From Pelecanus crispus (lineage: Eukaryota > Chordata > Aves > Pelecaniformes > Pelecanidae), in NCBI RefSeq assembly GCF_030463565.1, contig NC_134676.1:30195228-30259227 (forward strand): a stretch of 64,000 nucleotides of DNA, in the 5' to 3' direction. Of this stretch, positions 53,830 through 64,000 are shown in pieces. Below the pieces are notes generated by a model. It saw only the letters and a list, made by a program, of their open reading frames with translations, was not told the DNA's origin and did not search any database. Both the position numbers and the translations under genes were made by a program. Position 1 is the stretch's first letter; every line of letters begins with the position of its first letter.

Positions 53830-54664
53830 TGTTGCACTGAGTGTACATGGCAGGGTTTGCCAGCGGGGGGCTGCAGGGGCAGCCTCTGTGAGGAGGGGCC
53901 GGGGCTGCCCCATGCCAGACACAGCCAGTACCAGTCAGCTCCAACAAACCCACCACAGGGCACAGCTGAGCCCAGCAGCCAAGCTGGTGGCCCCCCTGGG
54001 AAAACATACTTAAAAAGGGCAAAAAGCTGCCCAGCAGTGAGGACTGAGGAAGAAACAGCCCTGTGAACACTGAGGTCAGAGAAGAGGGAAGGGAAGAAGG
54101 AAGAGCTGCGCCAGGTGCTGGAGGAGACATTACCCTGTGAAGCTTATGGAGAGAACCACGGCGAAGCACACGGATTATTTCCTGACAGGAAAAGCAGCTG
54201 GTGGAGACCCCACATTAGACCAAATTTTTTCCTCAAGGACTGCAGCCCCTGAGGAGAGCCCACACTGGAGTGGGGGAACAGTGTGAGGAAGAAGGAGCTG
54301 CAGAGGGGAGCTGTTAGGGACTGACCCCAAGCACATTCGCCATACCCCTGCGCCGCTTAGGGTGGAGGAGATAGAGGAATGGTGAAGTTGAGCCTTGGGA
54401 AAAAGGACTGGGGGGAATGTGTTGGTTCAATTTGTGGGTTTTCTGTTTCTCACCATCCAAATCTATTTTAATTGGCAATAAATTTAATTTTTCTAAGTCG
54501 AGTCTTTTGCCCATGCCAGTAATTGGCAAGTGATCTCCCTGTCTTTATCTCAACCAATAAGCTTTATCATCCTATCTCTTTCCCCTGTCCTGTTGAGGAG
54601 GGGCAGTGAGAGAGTGGTTGGGTGGGCATCTGGCAGCCAGCCAACCAGGCAAGGTCAACTTACC
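53830..54664 (+). mobile_element. LTR-like avian endogenous retroviral element, probable solo LTR
   Basis: About 0.83 kb of GC-richer DNA matching my recollection of a widespread avian LTR-type repeat. It begins TGTTGCACTGAGTGTACATGG and has a purine-rich middle with recurring GGAGCCCACGCTGGAG-like units (here GAGAGCCCACACTGGAGTGG). Late in the element are ATTGGCAATAAATTTAATTT (AATAAA at 54477-54482) and CTAAGTCGAGTCTTTTGCCC, followed by GTGATCTCCCTGTCTTTATC. It ends near GGTCAACTTACCA. No gag, pol or env frame is next to it, so it reads as a solo LTR. It is antisense to PGM5, so its AATAAA should not truncate the PGM5 transcript. I saw no clear target-site duplication; class and exact ends are uncertain. 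Confidence 0.6.
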
Positions 54665-55039
54665 ATAAATATCTGGATATGTATTTTGATATCTATTTTA
54701 GAAGCTTCTAACAAAATCTTTAGCATTGGTATAACTACAAATAGTTAAGAGTTGCAAAGAAAGCAAAAGCCAAGCAGTTTTCTGAAGTTATGCAAACAGG
54801 GTAGATTACAGCTCATATCAGATGACAATCGGTAATATTACACTCAAAACTCCTTACTTATTTCACTAAAATCACTACTTGGAAGTTCATTAGGATTTAT
54901 TTCATTAAGTCCCTTTTGACCAATACCCACAAGCTTTCACTGTCAGATGTTTCACTCACTGTAACAATTCATACTTTCTACTATACCTAGCAGTATGTAA
55001 TACAAAAGTCTTCTTCCAAAGACAAGAGGGAGGTGAGGG

Positions 55040-56590
55040 ATGAGTGGAATTCTTAAGAAAAGGACACCTACCCTCAGTAGAAGAGGAACACATTGGTGAA
55101 CACTTAAACAAACTAGACATACACAAGTCCATGAGGTCTCAGGTGCTGAGAGTCATTTCAAGGCCACTCTCTGTTTTCTTCAAAAAGGTTGTGGAAATTG
55201 AGAGACCCTTCTGAAGACAGCAGCAAGCAAATAGCACTCCTATCTTCAAGGGTGGCAAGAAAGAACATCTAGAGAACTATAAACCAGTCAATCTCACCTT
55301 AATCCCTGGGAAGGTGATGGAGCAACTAATCTGGAAATCATTTCCAAACTCATGGAGGACAAGAAGGTCCTCCATGAGTAGTCAGCATGGTTTTATGAAG
55401 AGGAAATCATCACTGTCCAACCTGATAGTCTTCTGCAATGAGGTGACTGGCTCAGAGAATAAGGAGAGAGCAGTGGATATTGCCTATCTCAACTTCAGCA
55501 AGGCTTTCAACTCTCCCTCCCATTACATCCTCACAGACAAAATGATGAAACATAGAACAGATAAAGTCAACAGTGAGGTGGATTGAAAAGTGGCTGAATT
55601 CCAAGGCTCAAATGTGCACAAAATCCAGCTGGAGGCCAGTCACCAGGGGTGCCCCCCATAGGTCAGTACTGTGGCCAATACTATTTAGCATCTTCATTAA
55701 TGACCTGGATGATAAGGCAGAGTGCACTGTTAGCAAGTTTACAGATGGTACAACACTGGAAGTAGTAATATACCAGAAGATTGTGCTGCCATTCAGACAG
55801 ATGTCAACAGGCTGGAGAAACTGGCAAACAGGAACCTCATGAAAGTCAATACAAGGCAATGCCGCCAGGCTCTGCACATGGGAAGGAATAATCCCTGGCA
55901 CCAGTACTTACTGAGCGCCAAACAGCTGGATAGCAGTTCCTCAGAAAAGGACCTGAGGTCCTGGTGGACCATGAGTTGACCATAAACCAGCAATAAGCCC
56001 TTATGGCAAAACAAGCCAACACCCTGGGTAGCATTAGAAGACCATTGCCAGCAGGTGGAGGGAATTGAGCTTTCCTCACTACTCAGCACTAGAGAGGCAA
56101 AATCTAGGGTCCTGAGTCCAGTTCTGGGCCTACTGGAGCAGTTCCGGAAAAGGGCCAAAAAGTTGACTATGGGATTGGAGCATCTGTCATACTAGGAGAG
56201 GCTGAGAGAGATGGGATTGCTAAGCCTCAAAGAGAGAAGGTTCAAGGGGAAAATCTTGTCAATGTGCATAAATACCTAATGCGGGGTGGGGGGAGTAATG
56301 AAGACAGAGCCAGACTCTTCTAACAGTGCCCAGTAACAGGACAAGACACAACAGGCACAAACTGAAAATCAGGAAATTTTGTCTCTACTTATGAAAAAAT
56401 TTTTCTACTCTGAGAGTGGTGAAACACTGGCACAGGTTGCCCAGAAAGACTGTAGCGTCTCCATCCTTGGAGATACTCAAAATCCAAGTGGGCATGGCTC
56501 TTAGCAACCCACTCTAGTTGACCCTGGTTTGAACCATTGGCCTAGATGACGTCCAGGCATCCTTTCCAGCCTCCACTATTCTGTGATTAT
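55040..56590 (+). mobile_element. Degenerate CR1 LINE copy, plus strand
   Basis: About 1.55 kb of CR1 ORF2 and 3' end in antisense to PGM5. The frames at 55314-55586 and 55573-55842 show the reverse-transcriptase region ([45 protein letters not shown]). The catalytic motif is degraded to FTDG (55738-55749) where active copies have FADD, and the motif A aspartate is replaced by asparagine. The 3' end appears near 56584 as ATTCTGTGATT. Frames overlap and break repeatedly. The 5' boundary, near 55040, is approximate. Confidence 0.88.
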
Positions 56591-57317
56591 TTCCTTCTTT
56601 TCTGCCAGAATTAATAGTCACGGTACAGTTTTTAAATTAATTTTCAATGTTTTCTTTCCAGTGCATGACCTTGAAGCATGAGCTTTATAGGCAGATATAC
56701 TAAAGGGTTCTGTGACAGTTGTCCCTGGAGCACATAAGACTAGTCCATTAGAAACTAATAAAAGGGATCAAGAAACCAAAAAAGCAATAGATTTAAAGCA
56801 TACACTAGTAAGCAGTAACCTGAAACCTACTGCAGGACTTCAGCAAGCAGTGTTATCCATTCTTTCTGAATGTTCTACTCAAGAGCACAAAATATTTTCC
56901 TTATTGATTTTATTACATTGGAGGTGAGACATACAGCAGCAAACACAGAGAGGATGCTGTCCCTTGCACTAAGCAACATGGTGTCTGGTATCAGACATCA
57001 CACTTTGGAAGAGAAAGGATTTTGCTTCCTATTGCAGAAGTACAGATTGAGGTTTTAGAATTTTAATACTAAACATTATATTGTTGTGCTAATTCTACAT
57101 AGAATTACTCAATCTTTCTTCCTTCTTTTTGCCTCATTGTATTGGGAGTATTCTTGTCCTTCCAAAAGGTTTTGGGTTTTTTGTTTTTTTTTTTTCTCTT
57201 GCAAGTTGGTTAGTTAGTCCATGGGAATGGAATCATGAATGCCTTATGCATATTCTTTTACCCCAACTGTCCCACTGTAAGATTTCACTGACACTAGTGA
57301 AACTGTCCATTATGTTT

Positions 57318-59813
57318 ATAGAATCATAGAATTGTTTAGGTTGGAAAAGACCTTTAAGATCATCCAGTCCAACCATTAACCTAACATTACCAAGTCCACC
57401 ACTAAACCAATTAAGGGTAGAGTAGCAATTTCATGTTTCCTGGCTTGGTGGTTGGATTATTTTTAATGAAAGTAAAAACTAGGAATCATTAAGATTGGAA
57501 AGGATCTCTAAGATCATCAGTCCAAACCATCAACCCAACACCACCATGTCCACTAAACCATGTCACAAAGGGCCACATCTACACGTTTTTTGAACACTTC
57601 CAAGGATGGTGACTCCACCACCTCTCTGGACAGCCTGTTCCAATGCTTGACTACCCTTTCTGTGAAGAAATTTTTCCTAATATCCAATCTAAACCTCCCC
57701 TGGTGCAACTTAAGGCCATTTCCTCTTGTCCTATTGCTTGTTACTTGGGAAAAGAGACCAACACCCACCTTGCTACAACCTCCTTTCAGGTAGTTGTAGA
57801 CAGCGATAAGGTCTCCCCTCAGCCTCCTCTTCTCTAGGCTAAACAACCCCAGTTTCCTCAGCGGCTCCTTGTAAGGCCTGTGCTCCAGACCCTTCACCAG
57901 CTTCGCTGCCCTTCTCTGGACATGCTCCAGCACCTCAATGTCCTTCTTGTATTGAGGGGCCCAAAACTGGACACAGTATTCCAGGTGCAGCCTCACCAGT
58001 GCCGAGCACAGGGGCACGATCACTTCCCTGCTGCTGCTGGCCACACTATTCCTCATACAAGCCAGGATGCTGTTGGCCTTCTCGGCCACCTGGGCACACT
58101 GCTGGCTCATGTTCAGCCGGCTGTCAATGAACACCCCCAGGTCCTTTTCGGCCAGGCAGCTTTCCAGCCACTCTTCCCCAAGCCTGTAGCATTGCATGGG
58201 GTTGTTGTGACCCAAGTGCAGGACCTGGCACTTGGCCTTGTTAAACCTCATACAGTTGGCCTCGGCCCATGGGTCCAGCCTGCCCAGATCCCTCTGCAGG
58301 GCCATCCTACCCTCCAGCAGATCGACACTCCTGCCCAACTTGGTGTCATCTGCAAACTTACTGAGGGCGCACTCAATTCCCTCATCCAGATCATTGATAA
58401 AGATATTAAATAAGCCTGGCACCAAAACAGAGCCCTGGGGAACACTGCTTGTGACCGGTTACCAACTGGACTTAATTCCATTCACCACAACTCTCTGGGC
58501 TCGGCCACCCAACCAGTTTTTTACCCAGCGAAGAGTATGCCCATCCAAGCCATGAGCCGCCAGCTTCCCAAGGAGAATGCTACGGGACACTGTGTCAAAG
58601 GCTTTGCTGAAGTCCAGGTAGATGACGTCCACAGCCTTTCTTTCATCCACCAGGCGGGTCACCAGGTCATAAAAGGAGATCAGGTTAGTCAAGCAGGACC
58701 TGCCTTTCATGAACCCATGCTGGCTGGGCCCAATGCCCTGGTTGGCCTGCACTTGCCTGTTGAGTTCACTCAATATGAACCGCTCCATAATCTTTCCCGG
58801 CACCGAGATCAGGCTGACAGGCCAGTAGTTCCCCAGATCCTCCTTCCTGCCCTTCTTGTAGATGGGCATCACACTGGCAAGCCTCCAGTCATCAGGGACC
58901 TCCCCTGTTAACCAGGACTGGTGATGGATGATGGAGAGTGGCTTGGCAAGCTCCTCTGCCAGCTCCCTCAGTACTCACGGGTGGATCCCAATCTGGCCCC
59001 ATAGACTTGTGAGCATCCAGATGGAGTAGCAGCTCATTAACTGCTTCCTCCTGGATTATGGGGGCTCCATTCTGCTCCCCATCCCTGTCTTCCAGCTCAG
59101 GGGGCTGAAAACCCTGGCGATGACTGATCTGGCTATTAAAGACAGAGGCAAAAAAGGCATTAAGTACCTCAGCCTTCTCCTCATCCTTGGTGACAACGTT
59201 CCCTCCGACATCCAGCAAAGGATGGAGATTCTCCTTGGCTCTCTTTTTGTTGTTGACGTACTTGTAAAAACATTCTTTATTATCTCTTACAACAGTGGCC
59301 AGACTGAGTTCTAGCTGGGCTTTTGCTTTTCTAATTTCCTCTCTGCATGACCTAACAAGATCCCTGTACTCCTCCTGAGTTGCCTGCCCCTTCTTCCAAA
59401 GGTGGTAGACTCCCCTTTTTTCCCTAAGTCCCAGCAAAAGCTCCCTGTTCAGCCAGCCCAGTCGTCTTCCCCACCATTCATCTTACAGCACATGGGGACA
59501 GCCCGCTCCTGCACCCTTAAGACTTCTTTCTTGAATAAGGCCCAGCCTTCCTGGACTCCTTTGCCCTTCAGGACTGCCTCCCAAGGGACTTTCCCAACCA
59601 GTGTCCTGAACAGCCCAAAGTCTGCCCTCCAGAAATCTATCGTAACAGTTTTGCTGCCCCTCCTCCTTACGTCGCCAAGAATCAGAAACTCTATCATATC
59701 ATGGTCGCTAAGCCCAAGACAGCCTCTGACCATAACACCTCCCATGAGTCCTTCTCTGTTTGCAAACAGCAAGTCAAGTGAGGCACCTCCTCTGGTAGGC
59801 TCACTTATAGACA
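57318..59813 (-). mobile_element. Long CR1 LINE copy with endonuclease and reverse-transcriptase relics, minus strand
   Basis: The largest and best-preserved transposon here, ~2.5 kb, in PGM5 sense orientation. Minus-strand segments in element order: 59449-59814, C-terminal end of the endonuclease with the SDH motif (59701-59709); 58892-59437, linker region; 58459-58872, reverse transcriptase with the QHGFMKGRSC and YLDFSKAFDTVS motifs; 57553-58425, catalytic FADD (58345-58356) and the C-terminal domain. The second segment is in a different frame from the others, so there are frameshifts on both sides of it, and a TAA lies at the end of the 58459-58872 segment. It is therefore non-autonomous. 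ORF1 and the endonuclease N-terminus are missing by 5' truncation. The 3' end carries a doubled tail (57318-57406 and 57483-57560). Confidence 0.93.
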
Positions 59814-61880
59814 CATGAAATTGGAATTCAGTTCAACATATATATGTTTGAACATACATAGTTCAAACCTATACTGAGAATCAACCTCTCTGTTAGCCAC
59901 TCCTTCAAGCAATATATTGCATTTCAGACAATGACATTCTATGATTTTACTGAAAAATACGTCTTATAGACAACTACCTTTCCTGGAAGTTCAGCAGTTT
60001 CTTACCGTTGACTTCACTGAGAATCCTTGAAGACACGATGGTTCAATAACTCATGCAGTGAACCTCTGAGAAAGGTGTTTATGATACCCCTTTTACTGTA
60101 TTCCAATCCATGTAGCTAGCCAATACATAGGAAAAGTGACTTGCTGAAGATGAACTACTGCCTGTGAATTCAGGTCTAAGCTGGGCTCTTCAATGAGTGA
60201 GTTCAGCACTGGCACTCATAAGTTAAGGAGGTTATACAATTTTGGCCACCAAAGATGAGAATCTCTGGACAACATTATGGCATTTTGACAGAAAAATTAA
60301 AATTCAGGTATTTTGGGTTATCATGTGTGTAAATGAGTCACAAAACAAAAGTGACCAACTTTGAAAACATGTAACTTTTAAATCTTCAGGAAAACAAAGA
60401 CAACCACAAAATGAAAGAAAAAAAAAATCTAGTGTCCTGGATACAGACTGCAAACTTCATAATAATAAATATTTGTAACAAAGGCTGAGAAAGTATTTAC
60501 ATCCTTCCATCATTATCATTTGCTCAGTTTTATTTAATAATCAGACTTAGCTCCACAGAACTAAATAAGGCAGTAAACACCATGAGACAATCTGTGCTCC
60601 AGAAGGTCAAGTAAACATTGTCAAGAACACAATTCAAATAGCCACAGTGTTATTGAAGGGTACTTCATTACATCCATTCTTTATGGCATATTTACCGAAC
60701 TTTAAGAAAGACAGACAAACATATTTAAATCTCACTGTTTCTTCAAGTCTTACAGCAATGCAGATATCCTGGGTTTTATATCCAAAACAAACCTCTATTT
60801 ATTTTATATAGTATTTCAATATAATGGTAGCTTTCAATGAGATTTTTGGATCTCTAAACAGTATAAACAAAATACAGCAAACCCTGACCTAACAGTATTT
60901 CCCTAAACTAGACCATCTACCTACAGGTAAGTAATATTCCCTTAAGACTTTGTCAAGCATTAGAAGAAGCTGCTAGCTCTGAATTCAGTAACTTTCAGAA
61001 ATTTCCTCAATACGGAAGCACCCTAATATCCTTGCTTTTCAAAGAGGAATCAACCTTTTCACACAAGCTACATTTCACTTTTAAATTAGTTTCCTGATTA
61101 GACACAGGAGCAGCAGATCATTCTTGTGTTAGTAAAGCTATGCAACCAGATCAACACTGAGGCACAATTGACTCAGTGAATGCTCTTTCCACACAGAATA
61201 TACAAGGCAATAATATCTAGCTTAATCATCTTATGCCACTATTTACAGAACATTTAGGCCTGCTAAATTCAGCTGCTAACACAGGACGCACATCCAGCAA
61301 ATCTTTTAAGAGCAGATTAGACTTGTCAGAAATAACTTTAGGTATACTTTTAACCTGCCCTGAAACTGGGAATGGATTCTATGACTACCTGCAGTCCCTT
61401 CTGGGACATTTTATATCATAATAGATGATATATTTCAACAGCTTAAAATAAAAGGAGTTTTTTGTTTGGGTCTTTCTAATGCTTGTTTAGTACTGAATTA
61501 GTACTTACTCTGTTTTAAACTTCCATGACTTTCATAAGAAGGTCTGCTACATTAGGCTGTAAAACATTATTTGCTAAGAAAAAGAGTAAAGATATTTGGA
61601 AAAGGAATTACCAGTCAAGTGTTTGCACTCTCAAAAAGATTTAGCCTATTTATTTCTTTTCCAGGCTGCATTAAACTATTTTCAGGTAAAGGTTGGTAAA
61701 ATTAGTGTAGGTAAGATCAAAACATCATCAAAACTAGTTAAAACAATAAAGCACATAAAGATTGTGAAAATTAGAAGCTCTTATCAAAACACTTCACAAT
61801 TTTGGAATTGCTATGTAGTAGAAAACAGAGAGATAACTAATGTAATGACCAAGGTAATACAAATAAATGTTTCATCTTAC

Positions 61881-62035
61881 TTGTCCAGGGCTGTGCTAGT
61901 AGGCATGCTCCTGCCAAATCCTCGGACACCCATCTGACAAAAGTATGGAATGCAAGACAAATTGGCAGCAATTATAGCCAATGAATCTGACGCATTAACA
62001 AAGAAACCATTTTGGCCAAGGATCATGTAGCGGTC
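61881..62035 (-). CDS. PGM5: PGM5 exon (residues ~297-347)
   Basis: 155 nt, phase 0 in and phase 2 out: 51 codons from [20 protein letters not shown] to PTSTALD plus two bases of a lysine. The first codon is the third aspartate of the metal-binding loop (DADG|D; D297, equal to D292 of PGM1). [15 protein letters not shown] is a domain 3 helix in its PGM5 form (PGM1 has SVAVIAANIFSIPYF). [11 protein letters not shown] follows the family pattern for the interdomain segment. A cysteine occupies the position where I recall arginine in mammalian PGM5 (IPYFCQMG). Acceptor TTCTTCTTCAG and donor GTAAGA are good. Confidence 0.96.
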
Positions 62036-62933
62036 CTGAAGAAGAAAAGCAATTAAAAAAAGCATCTTAAATTCCATGTTTTGGGGAGTGGTAATTTCTT
62101 TTATTACACCCACGGTAGGTAGGGAAAAAAAAGAACAGGCTTTGGGTTACTCACATCCCTGTTCAGGCTGAATAATTTATTGCCATCATCGTGGCAGATT
62201 TATAATCTCGCTATCACACCATCACTCCCTCCAGCCTTGCAAATCAAGCTCCAGATCAGTCCCTAGCTTCAGCCTCCTACATGGCACTTCAGTAAGTCTG
62301 TTCCTGCCAGGGAATACTTGTGTAGGAGGATCTTTTTGTCAATGACACACACTATATGGGGAGTAGGAGGGTGTTTTGTGTTTACAGACAACAGAAGACA
62401 ACTTCTGTTGCTCAGAACCTTTTCATCTTTCTCCCACTCTGTCAGGACAGAAAGTTGTTTCTGTAATACTTTGCTGTTTATAATGCTGATAATACGACAT
62501 AAAAAAATTAAAACAAACATATTATGATTCAGTGCTTTATTTAGCTAAAAATCCCTCAATTTACGATGTTAACCAAAAAGTGCTTAACTTAGTTACTACT
62601 TACTGTGACAAGTCCGTATTATCTATATATACCGTGTCTCTTCCTAACCAGGGAATAAAAATGTTACACCAGTACAAGATAAAACCAGCCTAATATTTAA
62701 AGAATTCTCATTCTGCATTCAAATCCTGCTTGATTTGCAGTCATCTGCAGAGACAAATTACAACATATGTGTCTGATTTATGGGTTGCAAATGTTATCAT
62801 CTGTACCTGAAAGTAATATTGCTTTCAGCTTCAAGGGCTTACTGAAAAGCAAATAAATTATACTTACATGTCCCATATCTGACCCCAGACAAAACAACTA
62901 TGGTGAAACCTCCAGACAAATCAAAATACTTAC
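62036..62933 (-). other. PGM5: PGM5 intron (898 bp)
   Basis: Short intron between donor GTAAGT at 62933 and acceptor TTCAG at 62036. It splits the metal-binding loop exactly between GGA (Gly) and GAC (Asp). No repeat or RNA gene was recognised inside. Confidence 0.9.
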
Positions 62934-63124
62934 TCCATCAGCATCAAAAGCAGCTCCAAATCCATACTCGCCACCTCTCATAGCCTCCAGCAAGGCAGTT
63001 GCATATGTTAAATTGGGATCAGGAGTCTGTCCACCAAAATCCTCCAGAGGAATACAGTTTATGGCAGAATTTGCAGGAGCTCCCAATTCATCACACAAGA
63101 TTCTTCTCACATAAGGTCCCATAA
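62934..63124 (-). CDS. PGM5: PGM5 exon with the metal-binding loop (residues ~234-296)
   Basis: 191 nt: two bases completing a valine split with the preceding exon, then 63 codons from [20 protein letters not shown] to FGAAFDADG. It encodes part of domain 2, including the [15 protein letters not shown] motif and the FDADG metal-binding loop. Asp 293 and 295 correspond to the Mg2+ ligands D288 and D290 of PGM1; the third ligand is the first codon of the next exon. The loop has Ala where PGM1 has Gly, the PGM5 state. The acceptor is TTCTTGCAG and the donor GTAAGT. It reads GGQTPDPN, with Thr where PGM1 has His. Confidence 0.96.
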
Positions 63125-64000
63125 CTGCAAGAACAGAAATCTGCCATGCAATCACAAAAGCGTATGCTTGACATTCAAATTTTTCACAGCACCACAGAGA
63201 CTTGATACATAACATACTTTCAGCAATTCTACACATCTGTCCTAGCAACAAAAACCAAACTATTATTTCACAGAGGAGTATATCATTGTCCCACCACTAA
63301 ATAATCAATTGGCAATTCAGCATTAAAAATACAGTGGAAGTGAAAAAGTAATCACTGAAAGATGGAAATTTTATTTACCCATTATTAAGTAAAAAAATTA
63401 TCATACACATAAAGGGTTTTTTCTCACTAAAAATAAGATGCTATTCTATGTGTCCTGGAATGCAAACAACAGTTTAACACATAATAGCAAGGAAAGTAAA
63501 CAGTAGAGGAATACAAATGGGAAATAAACGTACCTCAACATTCCAATTCATCTTAAAATTACAGCATGTTTGTCCACCGAAGAATTTTACCACATTTGAG
63601 TTACTACCATGTAGATAATATATAAAAACTTTCTCAATAGAAAAACTAACTCCAGAATAACTTCTTTATTTTGTTAAAGATATGGCCAATATGGCCAACT
63701 AAGACACCAGCTCATGTTACTATATATTGTAATTATATGCATTCATTGGCTGAACAGACCCTAACAACTGACTGAGCTCTCTGCATCCCTGAGGCAGGTG
63801 TGGACAGGTCACTCAGAGATAGAAAAATTCATAAGTGATTACTCGCTCTCTCATGCTCTCCCTTTCTCCTACCTTATTCCCAAATCATGCTACCTGGAGC
63901 AACTGTAACCAGAGGTAAAACTATGTGAGAAACCTGTGTTCAAGAAAATTCAGATGTTAATTCTGTAAAATGTACAGTAAACAATGATTCAGGTTCTTAG
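63125..64000 (-). other. PGM5: PGM5 upstream intron, partial
   Basis: 3' end of the intron that precedes the first exon in the window; its donor lies beyond the right edge. AT-rich, with no recognised repeat or exon. The exon upstream must end in phase 1, with a single base, G, of the split valine codon. Confidence 0.8.

Larger units (their letters stand above)
31274..61880 (-). other. PGM5: PGM5 large intron (30.6 kb)
   Basis: Bounded by donor GTAAGA at 61880 and acceptor CAG at 31274. It carries CR1 pieces at 44488-44672, 46480-47600, 49042-49168, 55040-56590 and 57318-59813, an LTR-like element at 53830-54664, and possibly a CR1 tail at 47811-47855. The left third (31274-44487) has no recognised transposon, only short A/C- or A/T-rich runs. 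No nested gene or RNA gene was recognised. Confidence 0.8.

Noticed and set aside
57880..58413. 177-codon plus-strand open frame
   Set aside because: It is the reverse complement of the CR1 reverse-transcriptase coding region and has no independent family resemblance.
62934..63124. Assignment of the gene to PGM1
   Set aside because: The DADGDR metal loop, [15 protein letters not shown] helix and glycine-less phosphate loop are PGM5 features; PGM1 has a DGDGDR loop and SGTGS.

Overview
This is a vertebrate, almost certainly avian, nuclear genomic window. It is AT-rich, gene-sparse and carries many CR1 retrotransposon fragments plus one LTR-like insertion of a type common in bird genomes. It contains one recognisable protein-coding gene: the C-terminal part of PGM5 (phosphoglucomutase-like protein 5, aciculin), read on the minus strand. 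Seven coding exons can be placed to the base. They have GT/AG boundaries, compatible phases and no internal stop, and run from 63124 down to the TGA at 4168-4170. Spliced, they give 334 complete residues plus a split first codon, which matches residues ~234-567 if the protein has the usual 567 residues. By comparison with mammalian PGM5 these would be exons 5-11; exons 1-4 and the promoter lie beyond the right edge.

Layout in coordinate order: 1-593, CR1 3' end (+). 594-1734, intergenic DNA with nothing recognised. 1735-4167, probable PGM5 3' UTR ending at an AATAAA on the minus strand. 4168-4257, last coding exon. 4258-13311, intron. 13312-13446, exon with the decayed phosphate-binding loop. 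13447-19963, intron with two CR1 pieces, a CR1-tail remnant and a 49-bp repeat pair. 19964-20147 and 21134-21269, two exons 986 bp apart. 21270-31157, intron with a CR1 copy and a GC-rich, quadruplex-prone patch. 31158-31273, exon with the sugar-binding loop. 31274-61880, a 30.6-kb intron holding most of the repeats (five clear CR1 pieces and a possible sixth, and the LTR-like element). 61881-62035 and 62934-63124, two exons with the metal-binding loop split exactly between them. 63125-64000, partial upstream intron.

The gene looks intact and functional as a structural protein. The metal-binding aspartates and the sugar-binding loop are kept. The glycine-rich phosphate-binding loop of true phosphoglucomutases has lost its glycines, as is known for PGM5, which acts as a cytoskeletal adhesion protein in muscle rather than as an efficient enzyme.

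I found no previously undescribed system. The items most worth a second look are structural: two CR1 copies sharing a duplicated 3' tail; an internal CR1 segment present twice 2.2 kb apart without its 3' end; a 48/49-bp unexplained repeat pair; and an intronic patch with G-quadruplex motifs on both strands. All identifications come from reading the sequence and from memory of the families; no database search was run.
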